Counted from the first letter of the stretch, positions 19,642 to 29,415 are shown. The stretch is DNA of 64,000 nt from Saccharomycopsis crataegensis (GCF_037102585.1 NW_027043819.1:1364001-1428000); one strand, 5' to 3'. Translations and numbers: made by a program. Notes: generated from the letters alone by a model not told the origin.

Positions 19642-22247
19642 TTATTCATTGGAATTTTGATTTGTCTGTTTGTTTCTGGTTGCATCAGCTTCCAGAGTTG
19701 ACAAATCATCATTGGTTGGTGTTAATTCTGTTTTCTCATGTACTGGAATTTCATCACCCAGTAGCATTTCATCCTGCTCATATTCTTCTGAATCCTCATA
19801 TTCGTCTTTTGCATCATAGATGTATTCTCCATCATTTTCATACTCCTCATCATATTCTTCGTCATTATCATTATCAGGTTCTGCACTTGATTCAGACAGG
19901 GTTGGCTCTTTAGAGCCAGTTTGTGCCAGTTTTGATGTCACTGATGGGTGTGGGTCTTTAATGACTAACTTAATAGATTTTGGTACAAATGGTTTTGGTG
20001 CTGAAGGCTTGGTGGTGTTAATTTTGGTCAAAATTGGGGTAGAGATTGGGGTAGATTTTGGGGTAGATTTTGGGGTAGATTTTGGAGTAGAAGCTGGGGT
20101 AGAAGTTGGGTTGGACAAGGTTTGATTAGATTTTGGGGTAATTGGATGGGATCTAAACACATTCAACTTAATTCCTGGTTTGGCTGACTCTTGCTTGGTT
20201 TCAGCTGGTTTCTCCCTTTGAAGGATTTTCTTTGGTTTGACGGATGCCTTCTTTTTGGAGGCCTTTCTAACTTGATTAACCGGAGGAGGGGTGATTTGAT
20301 GCTTTCTGTTGATAGCTGGTGTGGTAGTTTGAATATTTTCATAATCATCATCTCTTTCTTTGGATATTAATCCCAATTGGTGGAATGGATTCTTCCATAA
20401 ATTGCTCAGTTCATTTTGTGGTGGTTTTGACTGTCTGGATCTAGATGAACCATGAACCATGGTGAACTCGGTAGAAGGAACTTCAATCACTGGTGGTTGA
20501 TTTTGCTTCTGTTTGGGGTTCTCATGACGATCATCTGTAACATTTTTCTTTGGCCGCTTAAAGTAACAGTCTTTAGCTACATGGCTAGGCTTTTTGCAAA
20601 TCGCGCAAGATGCTTGCTTGCAATTGTATCTGGTGTGTTCTCTTGAACCACAATTGATACAGTGTAAGCATTTAGTAATAACTTTAGAAACAATGTTGTC
20701 TTGGTGAATAACCGGGATTTGTTTTCCTGGTTCCATTTCCAAGTAACCATAAATGTAACGATTTTTAAGCTCCTCGTTAGGTCTTTTAGTCATGTCACTT
20801 TTAATCACTGAGAATGATGTTGGTTCAATTTGGGCTAGGTCAAGCGCTTGCTTGATGGTAGCATCGACAAAATAGTCGGGGGTTGTTTCCAAGGCTGTTA
20901 TCTCAATCAATTGGATTTCTTTATCATTCTTATTGATATTGATGCGTGGCTTGTAAGTGGATTGTTCAATGTCAACACTTAAATGGCTAGTGACAAAATC
21001 AATAAATGCATTACGTAACTTTTCATTCTTAGTTTGTAATTGACCTTTCAATATTGGGATAAGTGAGGATTTGAGACAAATAGTTTCATTTGAAATAAAC
21101 AAGTAGTTTTGAGCTTCAATTAAAGCTTTCTTGATGAAGTTGATATCATCATTATCATTCAAATCAGTTTCAATGTTGGTTAATTTAACATCGATTAATT
21201 TTTGGAAGGCATCCTTTATTGTACTCAAATGATCATCAAGCTCATACTTCCGGTAGAGCTCAGGTGGGATAATAAATGACATCATGATTTTTTGTTTATC
21301 TTGATGGCTCATAATAAATTTAATGTAATCCTCCTCTGCAATATTAGATTGTTTCAATCTTGAGAATTCATTAATTAAATGGGAATTTGTATAAAATTTG
21401 AAAAACTTTTCAATGGTGTAGATTTTGACAAATTCTTGATATTTCTCTTCAACATTTTCCACTTTTTGTGTGTCAAATCCGAAAAGTGATCCCCTCATGC
21501 CCTTTTCCTTAATAGCATATTCAAGGACATCTTGGTGTTCGAACTTGATTGATTTGAGATATTTAGCCCATTTAAAAACTCTTTCGAATTTGGCTAAAAC
21601 ATTTTGAAAAGTGGAGGTGGTGTTCATAATCAGAGTCCCCTGTTGGGATGCGCCTTTAGAGCCCGAGGCGATTTGGGCGTAGGATCTGCTGAAAGCAGCA
21701 ACTGGGGCTGGGTTAGTTTTTTTTGGGGTTTTTTGGTTTTCAGAGTTTTTTTGGGTTTTGTTGTTTTCAATTTTTTTTGGTTTTCAGAGTTTTCAGTAAC
21801 AAAATCAATAGAAACAGAAGGTTGTGAATCTCCTTGAGATTCAATGGTGGCTTGATTTGACATATGCATGTCGACGCTAGTGTCACCTGCACTATCAAGA
21901 TTGCGATCGCAATCAACTGGAGAAACATTAATTTCCGGGGCTGGGCGGTGGGCAATATCAACATCAGAATCAGCATTAGAGGCCTCATTTATGGTATTAG
22001 ATGGGGTTGCAAAGGTTTCAGCAGTACTTAAAAAAGTATTGTCATCTTCCTCAGTGATTTCTTCGTCTGAATGTGGTTCATTTCCGTGTTTGTTTACATT
22101 GTTTTGATCGGTTGCGTTGGGATTTGCATGATCTAAGTCAACGATAATATCAGAAGAAACCAGGGTTTCTTGAGAAGGTGGATCATTTGTTGGATCAGTG
22201 GAGTAGTTGGAAGGCTTTGGAATTCTTTTGGTATTATTAATACTCAT
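19642..22247 (-). pseudogene. LINE A2 ORF1, one -1 frame change in an A-run
   Basis: The start is ATG 22247 (MSINNTKRIPK), followed by NYSTDPTNDPP at about residues 14-24. This frame runs to a stop at 21630. The body (FQNVLAKFERVFKW..., knuckles CINCGSREHTRYNC and CAICKKPSHVAKDC) lies in the -1 frame, which is open from about 21780 to 19642. In the -1 frame the sequence after the A8 run at 21771-21778 reads IEN, as in LINE B, where the run has nine A's. The in-frame heptamer A AAA AAA is present. The C-terminus has Thr/Pro/Ser repeats and an acidic tail. Confidence 0.88.
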
Positions 22248-22278
22248 TATAATTTTTTTTTTTTTTTTTATATGTGTC

Positions 22279-22329
22279 TTTTTTTTTTTTTTATTTTTAA
22301 AGACAAAATTCAATATATTAATTAATTAT
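22279..22329 (-). mobile_element. 3' stub of a LINE A-type copy (A3)
   Basis: Only about 30 bp of the A-lineage 3' end plus its poly(A) tail (T-runs at 22279-22292 and 22294-22298 on the plus strand) remain. It is a very short 5'-truncated insertion whose 5' end lies 62 bp upstream of tRNA-Pro. LINE A2 sits in or beside its tail. Confidence 0.75.
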
Positions 22330-22390
22330 ATTAAAAAACACCAGGACTCAACCTGAGCATGATCCCATAATGTACCACAGAACAAGTAGT

Positions 22391-22499
22391 GGCCGCGTGG
22401 TCTAGTGGTATGATTCTCGCTTTGGGTAGCGATCTTGGGACACTCAAGAAAAACACACAAGCATGCGAGAGGTCCAGGGTTCAATTCCCTGCTCGGCCC
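22391..22499 (+). tRNA. tRNA-Pro (UGG) with 37-nt intron
   Basis: Exon 1 is 22391-22426 (GGCCGCGTGGTCTAGTGG... to TTTGGG), the intron is 22427-22463, and exon 2 is 22464-22499. The anticodon stem CTCGC/GCGAG closes a loop with anticodon TGG; the T-arm is GGGTTCAATTCCC. The acceptor has one mismatch at position 6, as also seen in yeast tRNA-Pro. A T6 terminator follows at about 22501. Confidence 0.95.
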
Positions 22500-22606
22500 C
22501 TTTTTTGAATTTTTTGTCTAGCTCCCCATTATGTGGTTATATGCAGCAGAATGCACTAAATCTAGGCGTCTTGTTTGAGGCTGAAAATTGAAAAAGTTTT
22601 ATTACT

Positions 22607-22916
22607 GTTGATCACATGCTTGGCTTTAATAGCGACGATGCACTCTTCTTAAGTCTACTTTTAGAAACCGGCAATAAAAACAAATTAATGGAAGTCCCGA
22701 AACAAACGCACTGTAACAAGGTGAGGTCTGATACCGCAGTGAAACACCATACAGCCATAGGCTGAGCCTCCGGGAGACCGGTGGTCCACTGAGGACTATA
22801 AAAAGAGGACTCTGGTCCACTACAAGTATATATATAGTATATTATGAATAAAGGAAAGGATCCATTCTTAATACCAGACTCACTAGTAGCCATTGCACGC
22901 ACGCACGTATAATAAC
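22607..22916. repeat. possible solo LTR
   Basis: A ~310-bp segment is bounded by TGTTGA... and ...ATAACA, i.e. short inverted TGTT/AACA ends. In the plus orientation it has a TATA-like TATAAAA (about 22798) and AATAAA (about 22848). It lies just downstream of tRNA-Pro. No second copy or primer-binding site is visible, so this is a weak call. Confidence 0.3.
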
Positions 22917-23470
22917 AAACACTTTTATCAGAAGAGGCAATTATAGTACATAAGTGTCCGGCCTTTTTCTCGTCGTAAAAACATCGTTCCACTATAGTAC
23001 ACAAAATCACATAAAGTACCCTTAAGTTAAGTGATAGACAAAATCAAACTATTATAGCTTGCACTTTACTTAAAGCAACATTTCAACACCTCTTTATGGC
23101 TGCATTGTCCATCTCAAAAAATTTCTAATATAATAATATATAATTTAGTTTGAGTTTATTGGTTCAATAGTTGAAAAAAAGAGAATCGCTCAATGTCATA
23201 TGTAAAGTTTAATGCATGTAGGCTGTATTAGATATTACTAACCGCACACTTACAAGAGAAAATTTTCTCAAACAATTTTGAACAACAAAACAAAACAAAA
23301 AACTAGATAAGACAAGGGACGGTCTACAAGCAAGACAAACATTAATATATAGCGCCAGTAACAGTGGAGGCACATATTAGGCAGTATCTATTAAATAAAT
23401 TGCACCCAACATAGCGTGAATGAAGGCCATTTCTTAAATCTTTTCCAAAAGAGACTAAATAATGTCCGGT
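22917..23470. other. AT-rich region without recognisable genes
   Basis: No convincing ORF, RNA gene or repeat was seen on either strand. Confidence 0.4.
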
Positions 23471-23476
23471 CAAAAG

Positions 23477-23618
23477 ACATGAGATAGACCCAGGAGGGCG
23501 TGACAGCCTTCTTTGGGTCCAGCGAGGATGCTCAGGGTTGTTGGAAAGTGTCTCATGTGATACTAGGTAAAGGTGGGACAGTCAATCCTTCCGGAACCTG
23601 GCCGTGGAACAGGCTTCC
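23477..23618 (+). ncRNA. candidate structured RNA (unidentified)
   Basis: A GC-richer island sits in AT-rich DNA. A perfect 8-bp stem (23477-23484/23551-23558) closes a domain containing a 6+6-bp hairpin (23487-23492/23514-23519, then 23494-23499/23506-23511 with one G-U) and a weak second arm. A further hairpin follows (23593-23600/23610-23618 with a 1-nt bulge). The segment GGGTTGTTGGAAAGTGTC vaguely recalls the CR-I region of RNase P/MRP RNAs, but other landmarks were not found. The strand is assumed; transcription is unproved. Confidence 0.3.
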
Positions 23619-23860
23619 TATGAAATCTTGAGCTAGATTCAGGAGATTATGACGGATCACTTTGGATCCTGCTGGGGAAACTTGAGATATTTCAAAGGCA
23701 TTTTTGTGTTACCAATCCTGGTAGGTAGCGTAATCTACCTCCTTGGTTTGGCCGTGGAAATTGCTTATCAAGAATATCTTGGGATATATAGACATGTGCT
23801 AATCATGTTCTTGTACTCGCTGTTACAGTCAAATAATGCTGTTAATTGGAATCATTTGTA

Positions 23861-24114
23861 TTATTGGCAATGTGAAATATACCAATAATATATTAGCAGG
23901 TGCTGGATATCCAGCACATAATACCTATTTTCATTGATTACCATTTTGGAATAAAGAAAACCTCTAGCTGATTTATTATCGGTATAGATAATAGGTATTT
24001 CCAATTTCTTTTGGTTGATTATCACAATATTCAAAGTTTGATAAAATTCCTGACAAAGTTGTATCTCTCTGTTTGCTAAATCCAATACAAACTATTCCGC
24101 TTCTGCATAACTAT
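23861..24114 (-). pseudogene. Ty1/copia RNase H relic
   Basis: The minus strand encodes SYAEAE, then a TAG where Tyr is expected, then FVLDLANREIQLCQE, then PIIYTDNKSARGF, which is the C-terminal RNase H pattern of copia-type Pol. It ends at 23861. The frame is broken upstream and no RT or integrase could be followed. It is an old relic. Confidence 0.65.
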
Positions 24115-24855
24115 GAACATTCCGGGAACAAACTTCGAGGTGTAAATTATGATGGATATGGTTAAGAAATGGGAACGAAGAAGCGCAAGATGAAGGATAT
24201 TATGGAAGGAATGAAAGTTGATTAGTGAAGTCATTTCATGGAATACTGTTTCTAGGTGATTGATCCGCAAGATGCTTATTGTCCATTGGTTACAGATTTA
24301 TTCGTAATGGCTAGAGAGATAGCACAAAAGGCAGGCATGAGCCGTTTTTACAGCTTCCAATAGGATGGACCTTATCATTGTGTATAGTTAGAATGTATGG
24401 GCTCACAGAATAACGAAAGTTGGTGCCCTTGGGCATTGCTGTGATGTTATTCTGCGGGCCCTTAAAATTTATTTCATTTTTCTTTGTAGGATTCCAGATT
24501 TGTACCAAGAGTTATACTCTATGAGTTTCGCCCAAAAGGGAAAGTCTGTTAAAACGCACCTTTATACAGGAAGATTTGTATTGCATTCCAAAAAAGAATT
24601 TGCCAACTGAGATGTAAAACATATTTTGTATTCATTTAAAAGTGCTTGTTCCTTCACTCTACACGATTCTGAAATATTTCAAGTTTTAATTATATATTGT
24701 TTATATTATCATAATTAGACATGTACGAAACTCAAACCTTTAAAAGTTTAGACAGATCTATAAGAAGAAATAATAATTATTTTATACTTGGAAATTAAAT
24801 GGGACAATAACTTTTCAGAATTTTTTTTTTTTTTCCTTTTTTTTTTCTTTGTTAT
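24115..24855. other. intergenic region, probable decayed transposon DNA and DPP3 3' flank
   Basis: Short broken ORFs only. T-runs at about 24822-24847 lie immediately 3' of the DPP3 stop and may contribute to transcript ends. Confidence 0.35.
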
Positions 24856-26985
24856 TTAAACTTCTCTCTCAACAAAACTTTGGATCATACCTTCGGAAGT
24901 CAATGGATATTCTTTGTACTCGAGAGTGTTGCCTTCCTTTAAAATGATGTTTGGTTGAACAAATTGCTTTCTTGGCAACTTCTTAGATAACACAACGTCT
25001 CTGAATTTCGCAATATCTTCTGGAACACTGCTTCTATCCAAGAACAACTTAGAGCCACCTTCAAAGTCAGCACTACACTTGAAGACATGTAATTCTTTCA
25101 AATATTTGCCGATAGCAGGCTGACCAACAGTTTCAATCTTGGATTCATCCAAAACAATCCTTAAATCAGAAAAGTTTTCTTTGTCACTGTATTTGAACTT
25201 AACAAAGTCTTCACCAGCTTCCAAGAAGGTCTTCAATATGGAGAATCTAGCTTGCATGTGTGGTTGACCCCATTTCTTAGTGTTTGGATCCCAGAATTCT
25301 AAACCGACCAAACCGGCTCTGGCCATCAACAAGTATCCGATGTGGATAATTTCATCTTGTCTCTTTTTGTCAGTAATACCAAAGATACTCAATAATTCAC
25401 GGTTGGTAATCAAATACATGGCGACAGATTCTGCACGGCATTCTTCATAAGGACCAGCTAGTTGACCGAAAACTGAACCCCATGTAGTATTTTTCTTATA
25501 GAAAGTTTTAACTGGCTTATCATCAAGACCTAATGGGGGATTCAATGAATCGAAATTATACCTTTCATCTGTTTCCTGCATCAACAATTTACCAGAACCA
25601 TGACCCAATAATTCGTGAATACCAACCTGAACCTCGAAGGCCTCACCTTGGGTGGATTTGAATAACTCATTCAATTTTTCTTCAATGAAGGTGACTGGTT
25701 TATTCGATGAATCTTTGGCATTCAAAATATTACCCAAACTGACATTTTTGAAACCAATGTTGATTCTGATATCATCATAGTTTGGAATATTGATACCTGC
25801 TGGAATGCCACTACCAGCGAAAGTAATGACTTCCAAAGAGGTGAAATCTGGTGGAGTGAAGGTATCTTTTTCGAAGGCTTTGTCCCATGGCAAAGTCTTG
25901 ATGAATTTTTCGGCGTTGTTAACCAAATTACCAAACTTTTCAGTTCTTTCTTGATTAACAGTACTAACTAAACCTTCCCACTCACCTCTAATTCCATATG
26001 GATCTCTGTAAGTTTCGATAAAACCAATGTTACTTTCCACTTTTGGACCAATATCTTTGACCCATTTCTTTTGAGATTCTCTGTGGGATTCCAATGAACC
26101 AGTTCTAAAGGATTTAGCGTAGGCATCTAACATAGCAACTTGAGTTTCATTGGCGGCGACGGCTTTGGCCTTTTCGAAATTTTCTGCAATTTTAGCAAAT
26201 TGTTCGGAGTGATCACCGAATTTCATGGCCAAAGTGGCATTTTTGCCATCGATTTGGAACTCAATTGGTTTAGCCGGGTACTCATCTGGAACTGTGTTTG
26301 AATTTTCTCCAGAAGCAATTAGCAAATTGAATTCGCTAGAGGAGATCTTTTCCACTCTGGTGTTTTCTGGGAAGATTTTGTGAGTGGTTAAAACTCTGTT
26401 GACAGTTTTGATTTCGTTATCGGTGAAGGGGGCCCCAACGTAGTATGAAGAGTTAATATGAGATTGATCCTTATTCAAACCAAGCAAAATATCATTTTCG
26501 TTTGTGGAGAATATCTTGGCGCTAATACCATTATACAAGGAAATGATTTTATCATCATTACTGGACTTGATGATTTTGGTGAACACTGACTCATCAATGC
26601 TTGGAATGAACTTCACATCCCCAAAAGATTTGAAGTTACCCAAATTTCCCAAGAATTGACTGGCATATTCCAAATAGCCTTCGACTTGGTCATCACCAAA
26701 TTCTGATTTCAATGCCAGATAATCGCCACCAATGCTCTTGTGGAACTCAAGAATCAAATCGAAAATGGAGTTTGATTCATTACTGACGGATTTCAAAACA
26801 GCTCTGGACCCCAAGTGACTGGCTTTGTGTAAATAGTAAGCGTATTTTTGTTCTTTTTCCGTCAAGTTTTCGAAGTGATGTTTGGCGTTCAAAGAGCAAA
26901 TTGGAGGCTTGTGATCAGCAAAGAATTGGGACGACATTTTTCTTCTGTACACAATGGAAGACACGGGTTTGATGAAGCTTCTCAT
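24856..26985 (-). CDS. DPP3: dipeptidyl peptidase III (M49 metallopeptidase)
   Basis: This zinc exopeptidase releases dipeptides from the N-termini of short peptides, normally in the cytosol. The M49 signatures are present: HELLGH (zinc ligands and catalytic Glu) followed by EECRAE (third ligand), with long conserved blocks such as FTPPDFTSLEV, GIPAGINIPNYDDIR and GQPHMQARFSI. From ATG 26937 (MSSQFFADHKPP, aligning with the S. cerevisiae N-terminus MSHFFADH) the protein has 693 residues, the usual length. An upstream in-frame ATG at 26985 adds 16 residues (MRSFIKPVSSIVYRRK), basic and lacking acids, like a mitochondrial presequence. Both forms may be made. There are no introns. Confidence 0.95.
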   Translation of the reverse strand: MRSFIKPVSSIVYRRKMSSQFFADHKPPICSLNAKHHFENLTEKEQKYAYYLHKASHLGSRAVLKSVSNESNSIFDLILEFHKSIGGDYLALKSEFGDDQVEGYLEYASQFLGNLGNFKSFGDVKFIPSIDESVFTKIIKSSNDDKIISLYNGISAKIFSTNENDILLGLNKDQSHINSSYYVGAPFTDNEIKTVNRVLTTHKIFPENTRVEKISSSEFNLLIASGENSNTVPDEYPAKPIEFQIDGKNATLAMKFGDHSEQFAKIAENFEKAKAVAANETQVAMLDAYAKSFRTGSLESHRESQKKWVKDIGPKVESNIGFIETYRDPYGIRGEWEGLVSTVNQERTEKFGNLVNNAEKFIKTLPWDKAFEKDTFTPPDFTSLEVITFAGSGIPAGINIPNYDDIRINIGFKNVSLGNILNAKDSSNKPVTFIEEKLNELFKSTQGEAFEVQVGIHELLGHGSGKLLMQETDERYNFDSLNPPLGLDDKPVKTFYKKNTTWGSVFGQLAGPYEECRAESVAMYLITNRELLSIFGITDKKRQDEIIHIGYLLMARAGLVGLEFWDPNTKKWGQPHMQARFSILKTFLEAGEDFVKFKYSDKENFSDLRIVLDESKIETVGQPAIGKYLKELHVFKCSADFEGGSKLFLDRSSVPEDIAKFRDVVLSKKLPRKQFVQPNIILKEGNTLEYKEYPLTSEGMIQSFVEREV

Positions 26986-27529
26986 ATGTGAATGATAAAA
27001 AAGAAACGACAGGAAACAGTGTGTATTTGTAGTTGGTTGGCCATCATAACAATGATACACGGCGACAGAAATTTTTGGCTGTTTTTGGTGAGAAAAAAAA
27101 AAGCGCAGGGAAAAAAACAGGATGCCATGAGGACTCTAAGGCACCAATTAACCTCCCCGAAATCCCACTAAGCGCGGCAACTAGTGCCTTAGGATCATCA
27201 AGTCTTCGAACACACAGGGTCCTATTCTCAACCCGAATATTGGCTGTGGTCTCGTCGAAACGAAGTATTTTTTTTTTTTTTTGACTCTTTTTCCACTGCT
27301 CTCAAAGTGTGCAAACGAGAATAATTATTAATATCACACATGTATACATATATGTGATATATTGGATAATTCCTCATCTACCACCACCAAAGAACATCAA
27401 TGCATGAACAGAAGACTAGGAATTATCGCCACACACCAGTGGCATTTTTTGGCACCAACCAACGTGTGAGGAGCTGGAAGATATTTGAAGCCCTGACTCG
27501 CATCGTCGATTTTTTTTTTTTTTTTTAAG

Positions 27530-27542
27530 ATGACGATGACGA

Positions 27543-27589
<47 letters not shown>

Positions 27590-27808
27590 GCAACATCATC
27601 AGCCATGTCCAACATATTCGAATCACAGAAGAAGAAGCAGATAATTGCCAACTCCTTGGAAAACCAGGACTACTTGCTCATATCCTCTCTCAATGTGTCT
27701 AAGGCCAGCAATTTGACCAATACCGAGAAACAAGCAATCAACATGTCAGGACCTTCATCGGTAGCCCAAGCTAGACACAACTTACTTACAAAATACTGCG
27801 GGAATTGA
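27530..27808 (+). CDS. small protein with a poly-Thr tract, unrecognised
   Basis: A 92-residue ORF starts at ATG 27530; an (ACA)15-type microsatellite (about 27545-27588) encodes 15 consecutive Thr. The non-repetitive part begins at an internal ATG (27605): MSNIFESQKKKQIIANSLEN, then NLTNTEKQAINMSGPSS, ending KYCGN. The helical, moderately charged tail looks like a real small protein and may start at 27605, which would put the repeat in the 5' leader. It is divergent from DPP3 across a ~470-bp region. No family was recognised. Confidence 0.5.
27544..27588 (+). repeat. (ACA)n microsatellite
   Basis: About 15 perfect ACA units lie inside or just upstream of the small ORF. Length variation would change the Thr tract without shifting the frame. 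Confidence 0.9.
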
Positions 27809-27942
27809 TGAATATCATTATTATGTAATATAGAAAAGAGAAAACGATCAATAAAAGGTTAGGAAAAAAAGGAATTGGGAAAGAGGAAATTGAAAAAAAA
27901 AAAAGTATCTATAAAATGTCAACATTTGCTTCGGCATGTGTT

Positions 27943-29073
27943 TCAGGGATCTTGCTCAATGAAAACTGAGCTCCTTGGAACTTTTTTACCTTCATTAATA
28001 TGCCCATTAGCAACTAGCCAATCACGGATCAACTTGATCTCGTAATATTGTTCATTGTATGTGTCCTTATTTGAGATATCAATATTTGGATATAGCTCTT
28101 TGAAGTCAGATAAACTACGGATGAAAAAAGGCCCACTTGATTGTTGGCCATCATCATCACTGTATTCATCGTCATCCTCGTACTTGTCTTTATTATGATT
28201 TTCGTTTTCGGTGTTAGTACTTTCTGAAGCCCTAGCTAATGGATTTTTGGCAAAAAATTGATTCATTTCCATTATATGTCTAAAAATTCTATTAAACCTA
28301 CTAGGATCATAACACTGAATGTGCGATGGCACAAAATTCCTATTATAAGGATGTTTAACACGAATTCCTTTGATATGGTACATGAAGAGACTGTCAAAAT
28401 GCATTCTTTCTATAACATAAAGATTGTACTTATAACAATATTGGAAATATGCAGTCGAGGTCATTTCTTTTGAGTTTTTGCGCTTTGAATCAAGCATGGT
28501 CAATCTTTGATGGTTGCAGGAAGTTCTTTTTCTCTGTTGATAAACATGTGCCAAACTCTCCAGCTTTGATGTTGCTTTGGCTTTCGGTATGTTCACTAAC
28601 GCCCTGATAAAATCATGCTCATCTCTGGAAAAACAGTTTGCGATCTTCCATTTTGAAAAATTCTCTAATCCGTGATAAGAGCTATTGGCATTTGTTAGCC
28701 TTCTATAATGTCTTCGGTTCAAAAAATGGTTATCGCTGAAGCTCTTAATCACGTACTTATCATCAGTGGTCTCATCTTGTAATTCAAACAACGTCACAGA
28801 TTCTTTTTTGTTTGCGGATTTTTTTGCCACCTCAACGTTTACACTTTGAAATCTGTATATATTGGTGTGCAGAGTTCTGGCAGATGATAAATCCGAGGTT
28901 TCAGCTTGGTGGTAATTATTATTATAAGAGTCCCCTAAATAATGTCTCAATTTCAACTGTTTGATCTCTGGATCTTCTTTTCTTAATCTAGCAGAGATTA
29001 CTCTTTTGCGAGTGTATTCATTACCAAATAAGTGCTCTAAAAGACCATGGTCATATGATTTATCAGTCAACAT
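27943..29073 (-). CDS. unrecognised 376-residue protein
   Basis: A single open frame runs from ATG 29073. The N-terminal third is basic (RKRVISARLRKEDPEIKQLKLRHYLG), the middle is rich in aromatic and basic residues (NHFLNRRHYRRL, FSKWKIANCFSRDEHDFIRAL, YFQYCYKYNLYVIERMHFDSLFMYHIKGIRV), followed by an acidic low-complexity stretch at about residues 285-315 and a conserved-looking C-terminus (FKELYPNIDIS, EIKLIRDWLVANGHI). No signal peptide or membrane segment is visible. The composition suggests a genuine nuclear or cytosolic protein; the family is unknown to me. Confidence 0.65.
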   Translation of the reverse strand: MLTDKSYDHGLLEHLFGNEYTRKRVISARLRKEDPEIKQLKLRHYLGDSYNNNYHQAETSDLSSARTLHTNIYRFQSVNVEVAKKSANKKESVTLFELQDETTDDKYVIKSFSDNHFLNRRHYRRLTNANSSYHGLENFSKWKIANCFSRDEHDFIRALVNIPKAKATSKLESLAHVYQQRKRTSCNHQRLTMLDSKRKNSKEMTSTAYFQYCYKYNLYVIERMHFDSLFMYHIKGIRVKHPYNRNFVPSHIQCYDPSRFNRIFRHIMEMNQFFAKNPLARASESTNTENENHNKDKYEDDDEYSDDDGQQSSGPFFIRSLSDFKELYPNIDISNKDTYNEQYYEIKLIRDWLVANGHINEGKKVPRSSVFIEQDP

Positions 29074-29415
29074 TGCCTCCTATGGCCAAAGAGAAAGTAA
29101 AAAGTACAAGTAAAAGCTCTATTATCGAAAAAGAATATTCAATGGAATACAATGAAGTTATATGGTGCAAAAAAGAATAAGCCATTTGAATGAAAAAAAA
29201 AAGAGCAACAAAGAAAAGAAAAGAAAAAAAGAAAAAGAAAGAAAGAAAGATATAATAAACTCTCATGCATGGTGAACGTTTTTCCTGCATTTCATCAGAT
29301 AAATGAAGGAAAGATAGAAAAAAACGGCCATCGAAATGCCCACTTCATCAAACAAACCACAGGAAGTAAAACAAATGCAAAGTAAATTAGTTAAAATAAA
29401 TACAAAGAAAATCAG
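29074..29415. other. intergenic region with an A/G-rich tract
   Basis: The region contains an A/G-only stretch of about 60 nt (about 29195-29252, AAAGAAAAG-type). It is probably the promoter of the 376-residue gene and the 3' flank of the thioesterase gene. Confidence 0.4.

Larger units (their letters stand above)
15976..22252 (-). mobile_element. full-length L1-like LINE, copy A2 (frameshifted)
   Basis: This is a 6.3-kb A-lineage element: a very short 5' UTR before ATG 22247, ORF1, a 5-nt gap, ORF2, a 3' UTR with the conserved stem-loop, and a poly(A) tail at 15986-15976. Both ORFs contain one frame change, each equivalent to a single-base loss. Its 5' end abuts A-runs that belong to the tail of stub A3, and its own tail abuts the 5' end of LINE B. 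Confidence 0.9.

Noticed and set aside
22247-22313. Extended start of LINE A2 ORF1 through a poly-Lys leader
   Set aside because: The extension translates the poly(A) tail of stub A3 and has no ATG at its end; ATG 22247 matches the other copies.
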